From the NCBI GenBank assembly GCA_027532905.1, contig JAPZUA010000004.1, positions 432,570 to 496,569 on the forward strand: DNA of 64,000 nt, written 5' to 3'. Source of the DNA: Magnetospirillum sp. (GTDB lineage Bacteria > Pseudomonadota > Alphaproteobacteria > CACIAM-22H2). The notes under the pieces were generated by a model. It saw only the letters and a program-made list of their open reading frames with translations. It searched no databases and was not told where the DNA came from. How positions within the stretch are numbered: position 1 is the first letter of the stretch; the number at the start of each line of letters is the position of its first letter. The translations under genes were made by a program, and so were the position numbers. Shown here piece after piece: positions 43,418 to 53,468 of this stretch.

Positions 43418-44149
43418 TTACTTCCTGAAGATCGCACCGGCAGCCCAGCCGGCGAAGACGGCAATCAGCACGGCGAGCAGCCCATAGATCGCCGCCCAAT
43501 CGTGCGCGAAATCGTAGATGTCCGCACCCACGCCCACTTTGTTCACGAACATCGGCGTGGTCTGCGCCCCGATCACCTGGCCGCCGCGCACGAGCAGCAC
43601 TTCGACCGAGTAGGCGCCCGTCGGCACGTTGGCCGGAAACAGGATACGCGTGCGGAACAGCCGCGGGCCGAGGAACGACACGCGGCCGATTTCCGCATCG
43701 TACAGATTCTGCGCTTCCTTGTTGCGCAAGAGCCCCGCACGGAACGATGCGACCTCGTCGGGGGCCGCATTGGCAGGGGCTTGCAGGCGCAAAAATTCGG
43801 CGCCGATCTGGTAGCGCTGGCGCAAGGCGGGCGGCACGAACTCGGCAAGCGGCTTGGAGGCCGCCACGCGGTAGAAGGCGGGGGCACCCGCAAAGCGCAT
43901 CTCGTCGCGGTTGATCCAGAGCCCTGCGACGCGCGCTTTGCGCCGCACGCTGGTTTCGCTGTCGGGCCCGCGCACGATGACGACGACGTCGCCCTCGCCT
44001 TCGGTGGCGCCGAACAGCAACAGCTCGGTGCCGGCAAAGCCCGTGGTGATCGCGATCAAATGGCTCGACAGATCGGCCACCAGCGGCTGCGCTTTGGCGA
44101 CAGGAGCGAAGGTCAGCAATGCGAGCAGTGCGAGGGCAAAACGCATCAT
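43418..44149 (-). CDS. TIGR02186-type membrane protein
   Basis: 243 residues. Cleavable signal (MMRFALALLALLTF, ending AKA), a periplasmic beta-rich domain and one C-terminal membrane helix (about 215-238). Recognised as the conserved hypothetical family TIGR02186, usually found beside TauE/SafE permeases as here. The ATG overlaps the permease stop (ATGA). Function unknown; perhaps a periplasmic partner of sulfur-compound export. Confidence 0.85.
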   Translation of the reverse strand: MMRFALALLALLTFAPVAKAQPLVADLSSHLIAITTGFAGTELLLFGATEGEGDVVVIVRGPDSETSVRRKARVAGLWINRDEMRFAGAPAFYRVAASKPLAEFVPPALRQRYQIGAEFLRLQAPANAAPDEVASFRAGLLRNKEAQNLYDAEIGRVSFLGPRLFRTRILFPANVPTGAYSVEVLLVRGGQVIGAQTTPMFVNKVGVGADIYDFAHDWAAIYGLLAVLIAVFAGWAAGAIFRK

Positions 44150-45105
44150 GGCGTTTCCCCCTGCGGCGGCGGGGCGACATCGAAACGGATCGAATAGAGA
44201 TCGTCCGGCCGCTCGACGAGGCCGTAGCCAAGCTGGCCCGCAACGGCGAGCACGAGCAAAGCCAGCAGCACGCGCAAGCGCGCGGCCCCGAGCTTCGCGC
44301 CGAGCCTCGCACCCAAGGGCGCCGCCACGACGCTACCCGCGATCAGCAAACCCGCCAGTACGATATCGACCGTCTGGTGCGAAACCGCCTGCAGGAACGT
44401 GACATTGGCCGACACGAACACGATCTGGAACAAAGACGTGCCGACGACCGTGGCCGTCGGCATCGCCAACAAATAGATCATCGCGGGGACCAGCAGAAAT
44501 CCGCCGCCCACACCCATGAGCCCCGTGAGCACGCCGATGAAGATGCCGAGCACAAGCGGGGCAAGCGCGCTCGTGTCGATGCCCGATTTGGGAAAGCGCA
44601 TCTGCCACGGCAAGCCGCGCAGCCACTGCCCGCGCGGCTTGGCCACGGCCGGTTTGCCATGTGCGGCACGCACGGGTTTCGCCAAGATCGCGCGCATGCT
44701 TTCGGCGAACATCAGTATTCCAACGCCCCCCAGCAGCACCACGTAGCAAAGCGCCACCACGAGATCGATCTGGCCGAGTTTCGTGAGCCAGCCGAAAACC
44801 CATACGCTCGCCCCCGAGCCTGCAAGCCCGCCCAGCAGCAGCAGCGTGCCCATTTTGAGGTCGAGCGTGCCGCGCCGCCAATGCGCGATCGCCCCCGCGG
44901 CCGACGAGGCCACGACCGTGTTGGCCCCGGTTGCCGCCGCGATCGGCGGCGGTACGCCCAAAAAGATCAGCATCGGCGTGATCAGAAACCCGCCGCCCAC
45001 GCCGAACATGCCCGACATCAAACCCACGCCCGCCCCGATCGCGACGAGCAGCAAGCCGTCGATCGCTGTTTCGGCAAGCGGCAGATAGACCGGCAGCAGC
45101 GCCAT
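44146..45105 (-). CDS. TauE/SafE-family permease, copy 2
   Basis: 319 residues with eight or so membrane helices and two inverted repeats of the family motif (MFGVGGGFLITPMLIF and LMGVGGGFLLVPAMIY). The family exports sulfite or organosulfonates. It lies 3 bp from its paralogue and overlaps the TIGR02186-type gene, forming one operon. Confidence 0.9.
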   Translation of the reverse strand: MALLPVYLPLAETAIDGLLLVAIGAGVGLMSGMFGVGGGFLITPMLIFLGVPPPIAAATGANTVVASSAAGAIAHWRRGTLDLKMGTLLLLGGLAGSGASVWVFGWLTKLGQIDLVVALCYVVLLGGVGILMFAESMRAILAKPVRAAHGKPAVAKPRGQWLRGLPWQMRFPKSGIDTSALAPLVLGIFIGVLTGLMGVGGGFLLVPAMIYLLAMPTATVVGTSLFQIVFVSANVTFLQAVSHQTVDIVLAGLLIAGSVVAAPLGARLGAKLGAARLRVLLALLVLAVAGQLGYGLVERPDDLYSIRFDVAPPPQGETP

Positions 45106-45108
45106 GGC

Positions 45109-46038
45109 CTAGCCCCCCGCCTTGGTGCGGCTGCCGAGCGAATAGAGATCTTCGGGCGTCGAAACGAGATCGACGAGCAGCTTGGCCGCAACGGCGAGCA
45201 CCATCAACGCCAGCAGGCCGCGCAATTGTTCGCCGCGCAATTTGGACCCCGCACGCACGCCGAACTGCGCACCCACCACGCCGCCCACAAGCAGCAGCAA
45301 GGCCAGCACGATGTCGACCGTCTGGTTCTGCCAGGCTTGCAGGAAGGTCACGTTGGCCGTGACGAACACGATCTGGAACAAAGACGTGCCGACCACGACC
45401 GAGGTGGGCATGCCCAAGAGATAGATCATGGCCGGCACCATGATGAAGCCGCCGCCCACGCCCATCAAAGCCGCGAGCACGCCGACGGCAAGCCCGATCG
45501 AAAACGGGGCGATAGCGCTGATATAGAGCATCGAATGCGGGAAGCGCATTTTGAACGGCAGCCCGTGGATCCACAGATGCTGGTGGCGTTTGACGGGTGC
45601 GGCACGCCTGCCGCCCGAGCGCCGGCGCAAAGCACGCACCGATTCGACCAGCATCAAGAGGCCGATCGCGCCCAACACGGCCACAAACGCCAGCGACACG
45701 AACAAATCGATTTGGCCGAGGCCTTGCAGCAATTTGAAAATCTGCACGCCGAGCGTCGAGCCGACAATGCCACCCGCCAACAGGACCCCACCCATGCGGA
45801 AATCGACATTGCCGCGCCGCATATGGGCGAGCACGCCCGAGACCGACGCCGCGACGATCTGGGCTGCTTCCGAACCCACGGCCACGGCCGGCGGAATGCC
45901 GACGAAAATCAGCAGCGGCGTCATCAAAAAGCCGCCACCGACGCCGAACAAACCCGACAGAAACCCCACGCCGCCGCCGAGCAGCAGCAGCAGAAAAACG
46001 TCGACCGAAACTTCGGCAAGGGGCAGATAGATCAGCAC
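45109..46038 (-). CDS. TauE/SafE-family permease, copy 1
   Basis: 309 residues from GTG 46038, chosen by alignment with the paralogue (LIYLPLAEV matches VYLPLAET); TTG 46077 would add 13 residues. Family motifs LFGVGGGFLMTPLLIF and LMGVGGGFIMVPAMIY are intact. The two permeases are closely similar along their length and probably form a pair. The 82-bp gap to trpS holds two TTTGCAGCAAG direct repeats (about 46083-46106). Confidence 0.88.
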   Translation of the reverse strand: MLIYLPLAEVSVDVFLLLLLGGGVGFLSGLFGVGGGFLMTPLLIFVGIPPAVAVGSEAAQIVAASVSGVLAHMRRGNVDFRMGGVLLAGGIVGSTLGVQIFKLLQGLGQIDLFVSLAFVAVLGAIGLLMLVESVRALRRRSGGRRAAPVKRHQHLWIHGLPFKMRFPHSMLYISAIAPFSIGLAVGVLAALMGVGGGFIMVPAMIYLLGMPTSVVVGTSLFQIVFVTANVTFLQAWQNQTVDIVLALLLLVGGVVGAQFGVRAGSKLRGEQLRGLLALMVLAVAAKLLVDLVSTPEDLYSLGSRTKAGG

Positions 46039-46120
46039 GCGCTGCCGAGAATGCGCCCGCCCGCCCCGATACGGCAAGCGCTTTGCAGCAAGCTTTTTGC
46101 AGCAAGAGCTTTGGCCGGCC

Positions 46121-47119
46121 TTACGGCGCCAAGAAGCCGATCAGTTCGTAGACTTGGCGCAGATTGGGCTTGGCGATCGCGTTAGCCTTTTCGGCCCCCT
46201 GCTTCAGGATCGCGTCGATGGCACCGGGATCGGCCATGAGCCGGTTCATCTCGGCCGTGATCGGCGACAGCACGGCCACGGCCATGTCGGCCAAAGCGCC
46301 CTTGAACGTCGAAAACTGCGCGCCTGCGAATTCCGCCACGACGGCTTCGAGGGTCTTGTCGGTCAGGGCTGCGTAGATGCCGAGCAGGTTCTCGGCTTCC
46401 GGCCGACCTTCGAGGCCCGCCACGCTGTCGGGCAGCGGATGCGGGTCGGTCTTGGCCTTGCGGATTTTGGACGCGATCGTGTCGGCATCGTCGGTCAGGT
46501 TGATGCGGCTCTGCTCCGACGGCTCGGACTTGCTCATTTTCTTGGTGCCGTCGCGCAGGCTCATCACGCGCGTGGCGGCACCGAAAATCTGCGGTTCGGG
46601 CAGCGGGAAGAACTCGACGCCGTAACGGTGGTTGAAGGCGCCCGCAATGTCGCGCGCGAGTTCGAGATGCTGCTTCTGGTCTTCGCCGACCGGCACGTGC
46701 GTGGCTTTGTAGAGCAGAATGTCGGCCGCCATCAGCACCGGATAGGCGTAGAGGCCAAGGCCCGCATTGTCGCGCTGCTTGCCCGCCTTCTCCTTGAACT
46801 GGGTCATGCGGTTGAGCCAGCCAAGCGGGGCAAAACAGCCGAGCGTCCAGCCCAATTCCGCATGGCCCGGCACGGTCGATTGGTTGAAGATCGTGCAGGC
46901 GACGGGATTGATGCCGCAGGCGATGTACGCAGCCGTCACTTCGCGCGTGGCTTTGCGCAAGGCGGCGGGCTCCTGCGGCATCGTGATCGCGTGCAGATCG
47001 ACGATGCAGAAAATGCATTCGTAGTCGCGCTGCAGCTTGACCCAGTTGCGGATCGCGCCGAGATAGTTGCCGAGGTGCAGGTTGCCGGTGGGCTGGATGC
47101 CCGAGAATATGCGGTTCAT
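46121..47119 (-). CDS. trpS: Tryptophanyl-tRNA synthetase
   Basis: 332 residues, full length for a bacterial class I TrpRS. It starts [18 protein letters not shown], with the HIGH-type motif in LHLGN and the KMSKS loop at [10 protein letters not shown]. It charges tRNA-Trp. On the minus strand between murJ and the permease genes. Confidence 0.97.
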   Translation of the reverse strand: MNRIFSGIQPTGNLHLGNYLGAIRNWVKLQRDYECIFCIVDLHAITMPQEPAALRKATREVTAAYIACGINPVACTIFNQSTVPGHAELGWTLGCFAPLGWLNRMTQFKEKAGKQRDNAGLGLYAYPVLMAADILLYKATHVPVGEDQKQHLELARDIAGAFNHRYGVEFFPLPEPQIFGAATRVMSLRDGTKKMSKSEPSEQSRINLTDDADTIASKIRKAKTDPHPLPDSVAGLEGRPEAENLLGIYAALTDKTLEAVVAEFAGAQFSTFKGALADMAVAVLSPITAEMNRLMADPGAIDAILKQGAEKANAIAKPNLRQVYELIGFLAP

Positions 47120-47153
47120 GGGGCGCAGCTTATGGCGGCCTTTGCGGCGTTAA

Positions 47154-48701
47154 TCAAGTGCGGCGCGACAGCAATGCGCGCAGATCCGCACGATCGGCCG
47201 CCCCGCAGGCCCAGGCGGCGGCAGCATAGAGGACGAGCCCCAACGCGATCAGCCCCGCCAGCGCAAAAAGGCGCAAAATACCGGGCTCGGCCATGAACGG
47301 GGATGCGGCCTGCAGGGCAAGCCACAGGCCCAACGCCATTGCCGCCGTCGCGGCCAGCTGTCGCGGCAGGCGTTGGCGCAGCCGGGCACTGGCAGCAAAC
47401 TGGCCACGCGCGGCAAGGGCACGCAGCAGCAGCAGTGCGTTCAACGTCGCCGACAGCGCGGTTGCGAGCGCCAAGCCGACATGGCCGACGAACTGCATCG
47501 AGACGAACCCGACGATGCTGTTCAAGGCAACGCACAGCACGGCGATCTTGACCGGCGTTTTGGTGTCTTCGCGCGCATAGAAGGCGGGTGCCAGCACTTT
47601 CACGGCCACGTAAGCCGGCAGGCCCACCGTGTAGGCGATAAGCGCCGCGGCGGTGGCGGCAACGTCGGCAGCCGCAAAAGCGCCGCGCTCGAACAGACCT
47701 GCGACGATGGGCTCGGCCAGCACCACGAGGGCGGCGGTTGCGGGCAGCGTTAGCAGGCCTGCGGCTTCGAGCGCGCGGTTCTGCGTGGCAAGGGCGGCGG
47801 CCTCGTCGCCGCTGCGCACCTGTTTGGACATCAGCGGCAGCAGGGCCGTTCCGATCGCAATGCCGATCACGGCGAGCGGCAATTCGTAGACGCGGTCGGC
47901 GTAATAGAGCCAGCTGATCGACCCTGCCGCGAGCAGCGAGGCCAGCATCACGTCGATCACAAGATTGATCTGCACGGCGCCCGAACCGAGAGCCACCGGC
48001 GCCATGCGCTTCAGCAATGTCTTGGCGTTGTCGCTCAAGCGCGGCCAGCGCAGGCGCAAAGCCATGTCGGCGCGGCTGCACGCATATGCAAGGAACAGGA
48101 ACTGCGCCAAGCCCGCCGCAAGCACGCCCCACGACGCGGCATGGCCGGCCGTCGGCACGCGACCCACGAGGCCCAGCAACGCGCCGATCATGCACAGATT
48201 GAGCAGGATGGGCGTTGCCGCCACGGCCGCGAATTTGTCGAGCGAGTTGAGCACGCCGCCTTGCAGCGATACGAGGCTGATAAACAGCAGATACGGAAAC
48301 GTGATGCGCGTGAATTCGACCGCGAGCGTAAAGCGCGTCGGCTCGTCGGCAAAGCCGGGGGCGACGACGCGCAAAATCCACGGCATGGCGAACTCGCACG
48401 CGACCACGAGCGCGAACAAAGCGACCAGCAACACGGCAAGCGCTTCTTCGGCGAATTCGCGCGCCGCCGCTTTGCTCTTGGTCGCGACCGTGCCTGCGAA
48501 CATCGGCACGAAGGCGGCGGCGAATGCGCCTTCGGCGAACAGGCGGCGGAAGAAGTTCGGGAATTTGAACGCGACGAAAAACGCGTCGGCGACCGGCCCT
48601 GCCCCCAGATACGCCGCAATCAGCATGTCGCGCACGAAGCCCAGCACGCGGCTCAAAAGCGTGTAGGCGCCGACCGTCGCGATGGGGCGCGCAAGCGACA
48701 T
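47154..48701 (-). CDS. murJ: Lipid II flippase MurJ
   Basis: 515 residues from ATG 48701, with about 14 membrane helices. Conserved MurJ features include GFVRDMLIAAYLGAG near the start, NFFRRLFAEGAFAAAF with functional Arg residues, and the PAFYAREDTKTPVKIA loop. It moves lipid II across the inner membrane for peptidoglycan synthesis. Confidence 0.95.
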   Translation of the reverse strand: MSLARPIATVGAYTLLSRVLGFVRDMLIAAYLGAGPVADAFFVAFKFPNFFRRLFAEGAFAAAFVPMFAGTVATKSKAAAREFAEEALAVLLVALFALVVACEFAMPWILRVVAPGFADEPTRFTLAVEFTRITFPYLLFISLVSLQGGVLNSLDKFAAVAATPILLNLCMIGALLGLVGRVPTAGHAASWGVLAAGLAQFLFLAYACSRADMALRLRWPRLSDNAKTLLKRMAPVALGSGAVQINLVIDVMLASLLAAGSISWLYYADRVYELPLAVIGIAIGTALLPLMSKQVRSGDEAAALATQNRALEAAGLLTLPATAALVVLAEPIVAGLFERGAFAAADVAATAAALIAYTVGLPAYVAVKVLAPAFYAREDTKTPVKIAVLCVALNSIVGFVSMQFVGHVGLALATALSATLNALLLLRALAARGQFAASARLRQRLPRQLAATAAMALGLWLALQAASPFMAEPGILRLFALAGLIALGLVLYAAAAWACGAADRADLRALLSRRT

Positions 48702-48721
48702 GGGATGCGGCTGTCCCTGCT

Positions 48722-48970
48722 TTACGTTTCGTCGCGGCGGTCGGGCAAGGCAAGGCCCCACATCGCCAGCCACGGCGCCCAGAGCTGACGCTGGAAGCCG
48801 AGCCACGCCCCTATCGGATCGAATGCGACTTCCGGCAGATGCGGCTGGCCCGTCAGCACGATGCCGATCGCCTCGGGGGCCCCCGGCGATGCCTTGCGAT
48901 GGCGCAGTTCGACGGTCATGCCGGGCAATTGAGCGCGCGCGCGCAATTCTTCGGGAAAGGAGGATGCCAT
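48722..48970 (-). CDS. Small conserved-looking protein between glnD and murJ
   Basis: 82 residues, no membrane segment, starting 7 bp after the glnD stop. Composition is ordinary (ELRHRKASPGAPEAIGIVL, then Trp-rich FQRQLWAPWLAMWGLALP near the C-terminus). No family recognised. Position in the glnD-murJ run and matching codon use support a real gene. Confidence 0.6.
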   Translation of the reverse strand: MASSFPEELRARAQLPGMTVELRHRKASPGAPEAIGIVLTGQPHLPEVAFDPIGAWLGFQRQLWAPWLAMWGLALPDRRDET

Positions 48971-48977
48971 CCTGTGT

Positions 48978-51842
48978 CTATTCCGCAGCTTCGGAGCTTC
49001 CGCGTTTGCGCGGTTTGACGGGGTCCGCCGCCTCGGGATCGACGAGCGCTTGCAGCAGCGTTTCGCGGATGCGCTCGAGCTTGTCGTCTTCGACGATCTT
49101 CTGGCCGAACACGTCGACGACGTAGAACACGTCGACCGCGCGTTCGCCGTAGGTCGTGATCTTGGCCATGCGGATCGACAGGCCCAAGGCCGTGATTGCG
49201 GCCGTGACGTCGTAGAGGAAACCCACGCGGTCGCGGCCGTTCACTTCGACGAGCGTGTGGTACTTGGACGCGAGATTGTCGATCAGCACGCGCGGCGGCA
49301 CGGTGAAGACCTGCATGCGGCTCGGGATCGCGGGCCGCTTGCGCAGCTGCTCGCGCAAGCGCAGACGCCCGCCCAGCGCCCCCTCGATGTGCGTGGCAAG
49401 CCGGGCGAGCTTTTCGGGCCGCGCATAGGCGGCCGGCTGCGCGTCGAGATCGCCCGCCGCTTCCTGGATCGAGAAGGTGTCGAGTGCCCGCCCGTTCGAC
49501 AGCGTGAACACGTTGGCCGCTACGATGTTGGCGCCGCCATACGCGATGGCGCCGGCGATGCGCGAGAACAGGCCCGGATGGTCGTCGGTATAGATCGTGA
49601 TCTCGGTGATCGAGCGCGCGCGGTCGATGCGCGTATCGATGGCGAGCGGCAGATGCGCCTGCTCGGCCTCGCGCACGAAGCGCGCATGGCGGGCTTGCGA
49701 GCCCGCATCGAGCGACAGCCAGTAGGCGGGATAGGCAAGGCCCGAGAACCAAGCGAAATCGGCGTCGTTCCAATCGCGCAATTCTTCGCGCAAGCGCGCT
49801 TGCGCTGCCGCCACGCGCTGCAACGTGCCGGTCTCGCCGTAATTGCCCGCGAGCGCTTCGGCCGTGCGTGCGTAAAGCTCGCGCAGCAACGTGGCCTTCC
49901 AATTGTTCCACACGCCGGGCCCGACCGCGCGGATGTCGGCGACCGTCAGGCACAGCAGCAAGCGCAGCCGCTCCGGGCTCTGCACATGCTCGGCAAAGGC
50001 GCGGATCGCCTGCGGGTCCTGGATGTCGCGCTTGAAGGCGGTGGCCGACATGGCCAGATGCCAGCGCACGAGCCACGCGCAGGTTTCGGTTTCTTCTTCC
50101 GTGAGCCCTAGGCGCGGCCCGAGCTTGAGTGCGATCTCCGCCCCCAGGATCGAATGGTCGCCGCCGCGGCCCTTGGCGATGTCGTGCAAGAGGACTGCGA
50201 GATAAAGTGCGCGACGCGAGGCGACTTGGTGGATCACTTCGCTGGCGAGCGGATGGTCGGCGACAAGCTCGCCCGCTTCGATGCGGTGCAAAATGCCGAT
50301 CGCGAAGATCGTGTGCTCGTCGACCGTGTACACATGGTACATGTCGTGCTGCATCTGCGCGACGACGCGGCCGAAATCGGGCACGAAGCGGCCGAACACG
50401 CCCGCTTCGTTCAAGCGCCGCAGCGTCGTCTCGGCGCGGCTGTCGGTCAGCATGTCGAGGAACAGCTTGTTGGCGTCCGGATTGGCGCGCAACGCGCCGT
50501 CCACGCGCCGCAGCGACTGACGCACGAGGCGCAGCGCGTAAGGGTGGATGTCGAGCTCGCTTTCCTGCGCCACGCGGAACAGGCGCAGGAAATTGACGGG
50601 GTCCTTTTCGAACACGTCGGCGCGCGCCACGGTAAGGCGCCCGCTTTCGACCGCAAAGCGCCCGTCGCCGAGCTTCTTGGCGCGGCCTTTGAACATCGAT
50701 TTCCAGCCGCCCACGCCGAGCGTGGCGCGCTTGCCCTCCTCGATCTCGAGGGCCGAGCAGAAGATGCGCGTCAAATCGCCGACGTCTTTGGCGACGAGGA
50801 AATAGTGCTTCATGAAGCGCTCGACGCCGCGCGTGCCGCGATGGTCGGTATAGCCCATGCGGCGGCCGATCTCGCCCTGCACGTCGAAAGTGAGCCGGTC
50901 TTCGGGCCGGCCCGCGACATAGTGCAGATGGCAGCGCACGCTTGTGAGGAACTCCTGGCACTTGTCGAACTTGGCGGCTTCGTCGGACGTGAAGACACCC
51001 TTCAAGACGAGATCGGCCACCTGGTCGACGCGATGCACGTATTTGCCGATCCAGAACAGCGTATGCAGATCGCGCAAGCCGCCTTTGCCGTCTTTGACGT
51101 TGGGCTCGAGCACGTAGCGCGAATCGCCGGTGCGTTGGTGGCGCTTGTTGCGCTCGTCGAGCTTGGCCTCGACGAAATCGGCCGCCGTCGATTTGGCGAT
51201 CTCGGCGAAGAAGCGCTTCTTGAGCTCGAGGAACAGCTTGTCGTCGCCCCACAGATAGCGGCTCTCGAGCAGAGCCGTGCGGATCGTATGGTCCTCGCGC
51301 GCAAGGCGCAGGCATTCCTCGATCGAGCGCGTGGCGTGCCCGACCTTCAAGCCCAGATCCCACAAAAGATAGAGCACGAATTCGACGAGCTGTTCGATGC
51401 GCGGATTGGATTTGTAGGGCCGCACGAACAGAAGATCGATGTCGGACTGCGGTGCGAGCTCCGCGCGCCCGTAGCCGCCGACGGCCGCGATCGTCACACG
51501 CTCGGCCGTGGTCGGGTTGGGCAGCGGATAGACATGTCGGTCGGCAAAGTCGTAGACGAGCCGCACGATCTGGTCGATCAGGAACGAGCCCGCGCGCGCG
51601 GTCTGGCCGCCGCTGGCTTCGCGCTCCTCGAAGCGGCGGCGGATTTCGGTACGGCCTGCCTGCAAAGCGGCTTTGAGCACGTCGCGCATCGCCGCGCGCC
51701 GCTGCTCGGGCTCGCGCGCGAGGCGTGTGGCAAGCGCTTGCAGTTCCCCATCGACTGCGCGCCGGTCGAGAATGGCGCGTTGGTTCGGCACCTCTTTCGA
51801 GGTCGATAGGGGCAGTTCGTCGAGGCGTTCGGCCGTTTCCAT
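48978..51842 (-). CDS. glnD: PII uridylyltransferase/uridylyl-removing enzyme
   Basis: 954 residues from ATG 51842. Nucleotidyltransferase motif GGYGRAELAPQSDIDLLF near 118-135, a middle helical linker, the HD domain with LLHDIAKGRGGDHS, and two C-terminal ACT domains (TIYTDDHPGLFSRIAG and VNGRDRVGFLYDVTAA). It uridylylates and deuridylylates PII in response to glutamine. The gene is complete and sits in the expected mutS-glnD-murJ neighbourhood. Confidence 0.96.
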   Translation of the reverse strand: METAERLDELPLSTSKEVPNQRAILDRRAVDGELQALATRLAREPEQRRAAMRDVLKAALQAGRTEIRRRFEEREASGGQTARAGSFLIDQIVRLVYDFADRHVYPLPNPTTAERVTIAAVGGYGRAELAPQSDIDLLFVRPYKSNPRIEQLVEFVLYLLWDLGLKVGHATRSIEECLRLAREDHTIRTALLESRYLWGDDKLFLELKKRFFAEIAKSTAADFVEAKLDERNKRHQRTGDSRYVLEPNVKDGKGGLRDLHTLFWIGKYVHRVDQVADLVLKGVFTSDEAAKFDKCQEFLTSVRCHLHYVAGRPEDRLTFDVQGEIGRRMGYTDHRGTRGVERFMKHYFLVAKDVGDLTRIFCSALEIEEGKRATLGVGGWKSMFKGRAKKLGDGRFAVESGRLTVARADVFEKDPVNFLRLFRVAQESELDIHPYALRLVRQSLRRVDGALRANPDANKLFLDMLTDSRAETTLRRLNEAGVFGRFVPDFGRVVAQMQHDMYHVYTVDEHTIFAIGILHRIEAGELVADHPLASEVIHQVASRRALYLAVLLHDIAKGRGGDHSILGAEIALKLGPRLGLTEEETETCAWLVRWHLAMSATAFKRDIQDPQAIRAFAEHVQSPERLRLLLCLTVADIRAVGPGVWNNWKATLLRELYARTAEALAGNYGETGTLQRVAAAQARLREELRDWNDADFAWFSGLAYPAYWLSLDAGSQARHARFVREAEQAHLPLAIDTRIDRARSITEITIYTDDHPGLFSRIAGAIAYGGANIVAANVFTLSNGRALDTFSIQEAAGDLDAQPAAYARPEKLARLATHIEGALGGRLRLREQLRKRPAIPSRMQVFTVPPRVLIDNLASKYHTLVEVNGRDRVGFLYDVTAAITALGLSIRMAKITTYGERAVDVFYVVDVFGQKIVEDDKLERIRETLLQALVDPEAADPVKPRKRGSSEAAE

Positions 51843-51887
51843 CGCACCAGTATATAGTGGGTTCTCGCGTCGCCGGGAGTTCGATCT

Positions 51888-52316
51888 TTGCGCCCTGTTT
51901 TTGTCCTCTTTGTGGCCCTGTCGGCGGCCGGGTGCGCGGCCCCGGCCCCGCAGATCCGCACGCAGCTTGCCGACGGCGGGCGGGCCATCGAGATCGTCGC
52001 GACGGGGGCCGAACGCTTGCTTAGTGCCGCCCTGATCGCCCCCGACGGATCGCGCCTTGCGGCCGAAATCGCGACGACGGCGGCAGCGCCCGAGCGCCCC
52101 CGCGTTGGCATCGGGGCGGCGGGCGGCTCCAGTTCGGGTATCGATCCAGGTATCGGGGTATCCATCCCGATCGGTTGGCTCAGCGGCGGCGGTGCTTCCC
52201 AAATCGAGTCGCGCGCGCGCATCCAGTTGCCGCCCGACGCGGCCCCGCCCTATGGCCGCCTCGAGCTTGTGTTCGCGCGTGCCGGAACAGTGGCAATGCC
52301 GGCCCCACGCCGCTAG
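51888..52316 (+). CDS. Small lipoprotein of unknown function
   Basis: 142 residues from TTG 51888 with GGGAG 7 bp upstream. Lipobox LSAAGC near residue 15 follows a short signal. The rest is Gly/Ser- and Pro-rich in the middle ([17 protein letters not shown]) and beta-prone at the C-terminus. Divergent from glnD and 10 bp before the FKBP gene. Confidence 0.65.
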   Translation: MRPVFVLFVALSAAGCAAPAPQIRTQLADGGRAIEIVATGAERLLSAALIAPDGSRLAAEIATTAAAPERPRVGIGAAGGSSSGIDPGIGVSIPIGWLSGGGASQIESRARIQLPPDAAPPYGRLELVFARAGTVAMPAPRR

Positions 52317-52326
52317 AGTGCGGCGC

Positions 52327-52776
52327 ATGAAAAACCTCGCCCTCACCCGCCGCCTCTTGCTCGGAACCCTCATTGCCATGACCGCGATCGACCCTTCGGA
52401 CGCCCAGACGCCAGACCTTGCGACAGCCACCCGCACACGCTCGGGCCTCGGCATTCTCGACATTGTCGAGGGCACGGGAGCCGCACCTGCGTCCGGCCAG
52501 ACCGCACGCGTTCATTACACGGGCTGGCTGCTCCAAGACGGCAAACGGGGCGCCAAATTCGATTCCTCGGTCGACCGCGGCCAACCTTTCGAATTTCCGC
52601 TCGGCCAGGGCCGCGTCATCCGCGGCTGGGACGAAGGTGTGGCGACGATGAAAATCGGCGGCAAACGCACGCTCGTGATCCCGCCCGAGCTCGGCTACGG
52701 CGCACGCGGTGCGGGCAACGTGATCCCGCCCAATGCCACGCTGGTGTTCGACGTCGAACTGCTTGGCGCGCGCTAA
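52327..52776 (+). CDS. Periplasmic FKBP-type peptidyl-prolyl isomerase
   Basis: 149 residues. Signal peptide 1-30 ending SDAQ. One FKBP domain follows: [37 protein letters not shown] and [13 protein letters not shown]. It catalyses proline isomerisation during protein folding, and the signal peptide places it in the periplasm. Confidence 0.93.
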   Translation: MKNLALTRRLLLGTLIAMTAIDPSDAQTPDLATATRTRSGLGILDIVEGTGAAPASGQTARVHYTGWLLQDGKRGAKFDSSVDRGQPFEFPLGQGRVIRGWDEGVATMKIGGKRTLVIPPELGYGARGAGNVIPPNATLVFDVELLGAR

Positions 52777-53468
52777 ACCCCGCGCGTAATCCCGCCATCG
52801 ACGCGTAGGTTTTGGCCGGTGATGTAGCCCGCGTCGTCGGAAAGCAGGAACGCCGCCGTCTTGGCGATTTCTTCGGCTTTGCCGTAGCGGCCCATGGGAA
52901 TGCGCGGCAGAAGCACTTCTTTGACGGGCAGCGAGTCGACGAAACCGGGCAGCAGATTGTTCATGCGAATGCCGGCCTTGGCGTAGCGGTCGGCATAGAG
53001 TTTGGCGAAGGCGCCGAGGCCTGCGCGCATCGCGCACGAGATCGGGAACATGAGGTCGGGTTCGAAGGCGGCGAAGGTCGAGATATTGACCCACGCGCCC
53101 GAGCCCTGCTTTTCCATGATCGGCGTTGCGAGGCGTGCCAAGCGCACAACGTCCAAAATCACAAGCTCGAGGCCCTTGGCCCAGTCTTCGTCGGTGAGGG
53201 CCAAGAGGTCGCCTTTGGGCGGATGGCCGGTGGACGTAACCACGCCGTCGATGCGGCCCCATTTTGCCATCGCAGCATCGACGAGCTTTTGCAGATCGGC
53301 GGTTTCCAAGACCGAACCCGTGACGCCCACGCCGCCGAGTTCGTTTGCAAGCTCAACCGCACGACCCGACGGCGACAGCAAAGCCACACCCCAGCCGCGT
53401 GCGGCGAGTTCGCGGGCGCACGCAGCACCCATGCCTTTGCCAGCCCCCGTGACCAACGCGACTTTCAT
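52773..53468 (-). CDS. Short-chain dehydrogenase/reductase lacking the usual YxxxK
   Basis: 231 residues. The Rossmann start [14 protein letters not shown] (TGxxxGxG) and the C-terminal GQNLRVDGG are standard. The catalytic helix reads [16 protein letters not shown], so the expected Tyr and Lys are Ile and Met at the aligned positions. An Asp/Asn-linked strand (STGHPP, ISTFAAF) remains. Such variants are known in the family and may bind NAD(P) without normal catalysis or use another acid/base. ATGA coupling to mutS upstream. Confidence 0.85.
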   Translation of the reverse strand: MKVALVTGAGKGMGAACARELAARGWGVALLSPSGRAVELANELGGVGVTGSVLETADLQKLVDAAMAKWGRIDGVVTSTGHPPKGDLLALTDEDWAKGLELVILDVVRLARLATPIMEKQGSGAWVNISTFAAFEPDLMFPISCAMRAGLGAFAKLYADRYAKAGIRMNNLLPGFVDSLPVKEVLLPRIPMGRYGKAEEIAKTAAFLLSDDAGYITGQNLRVDGGITRGV

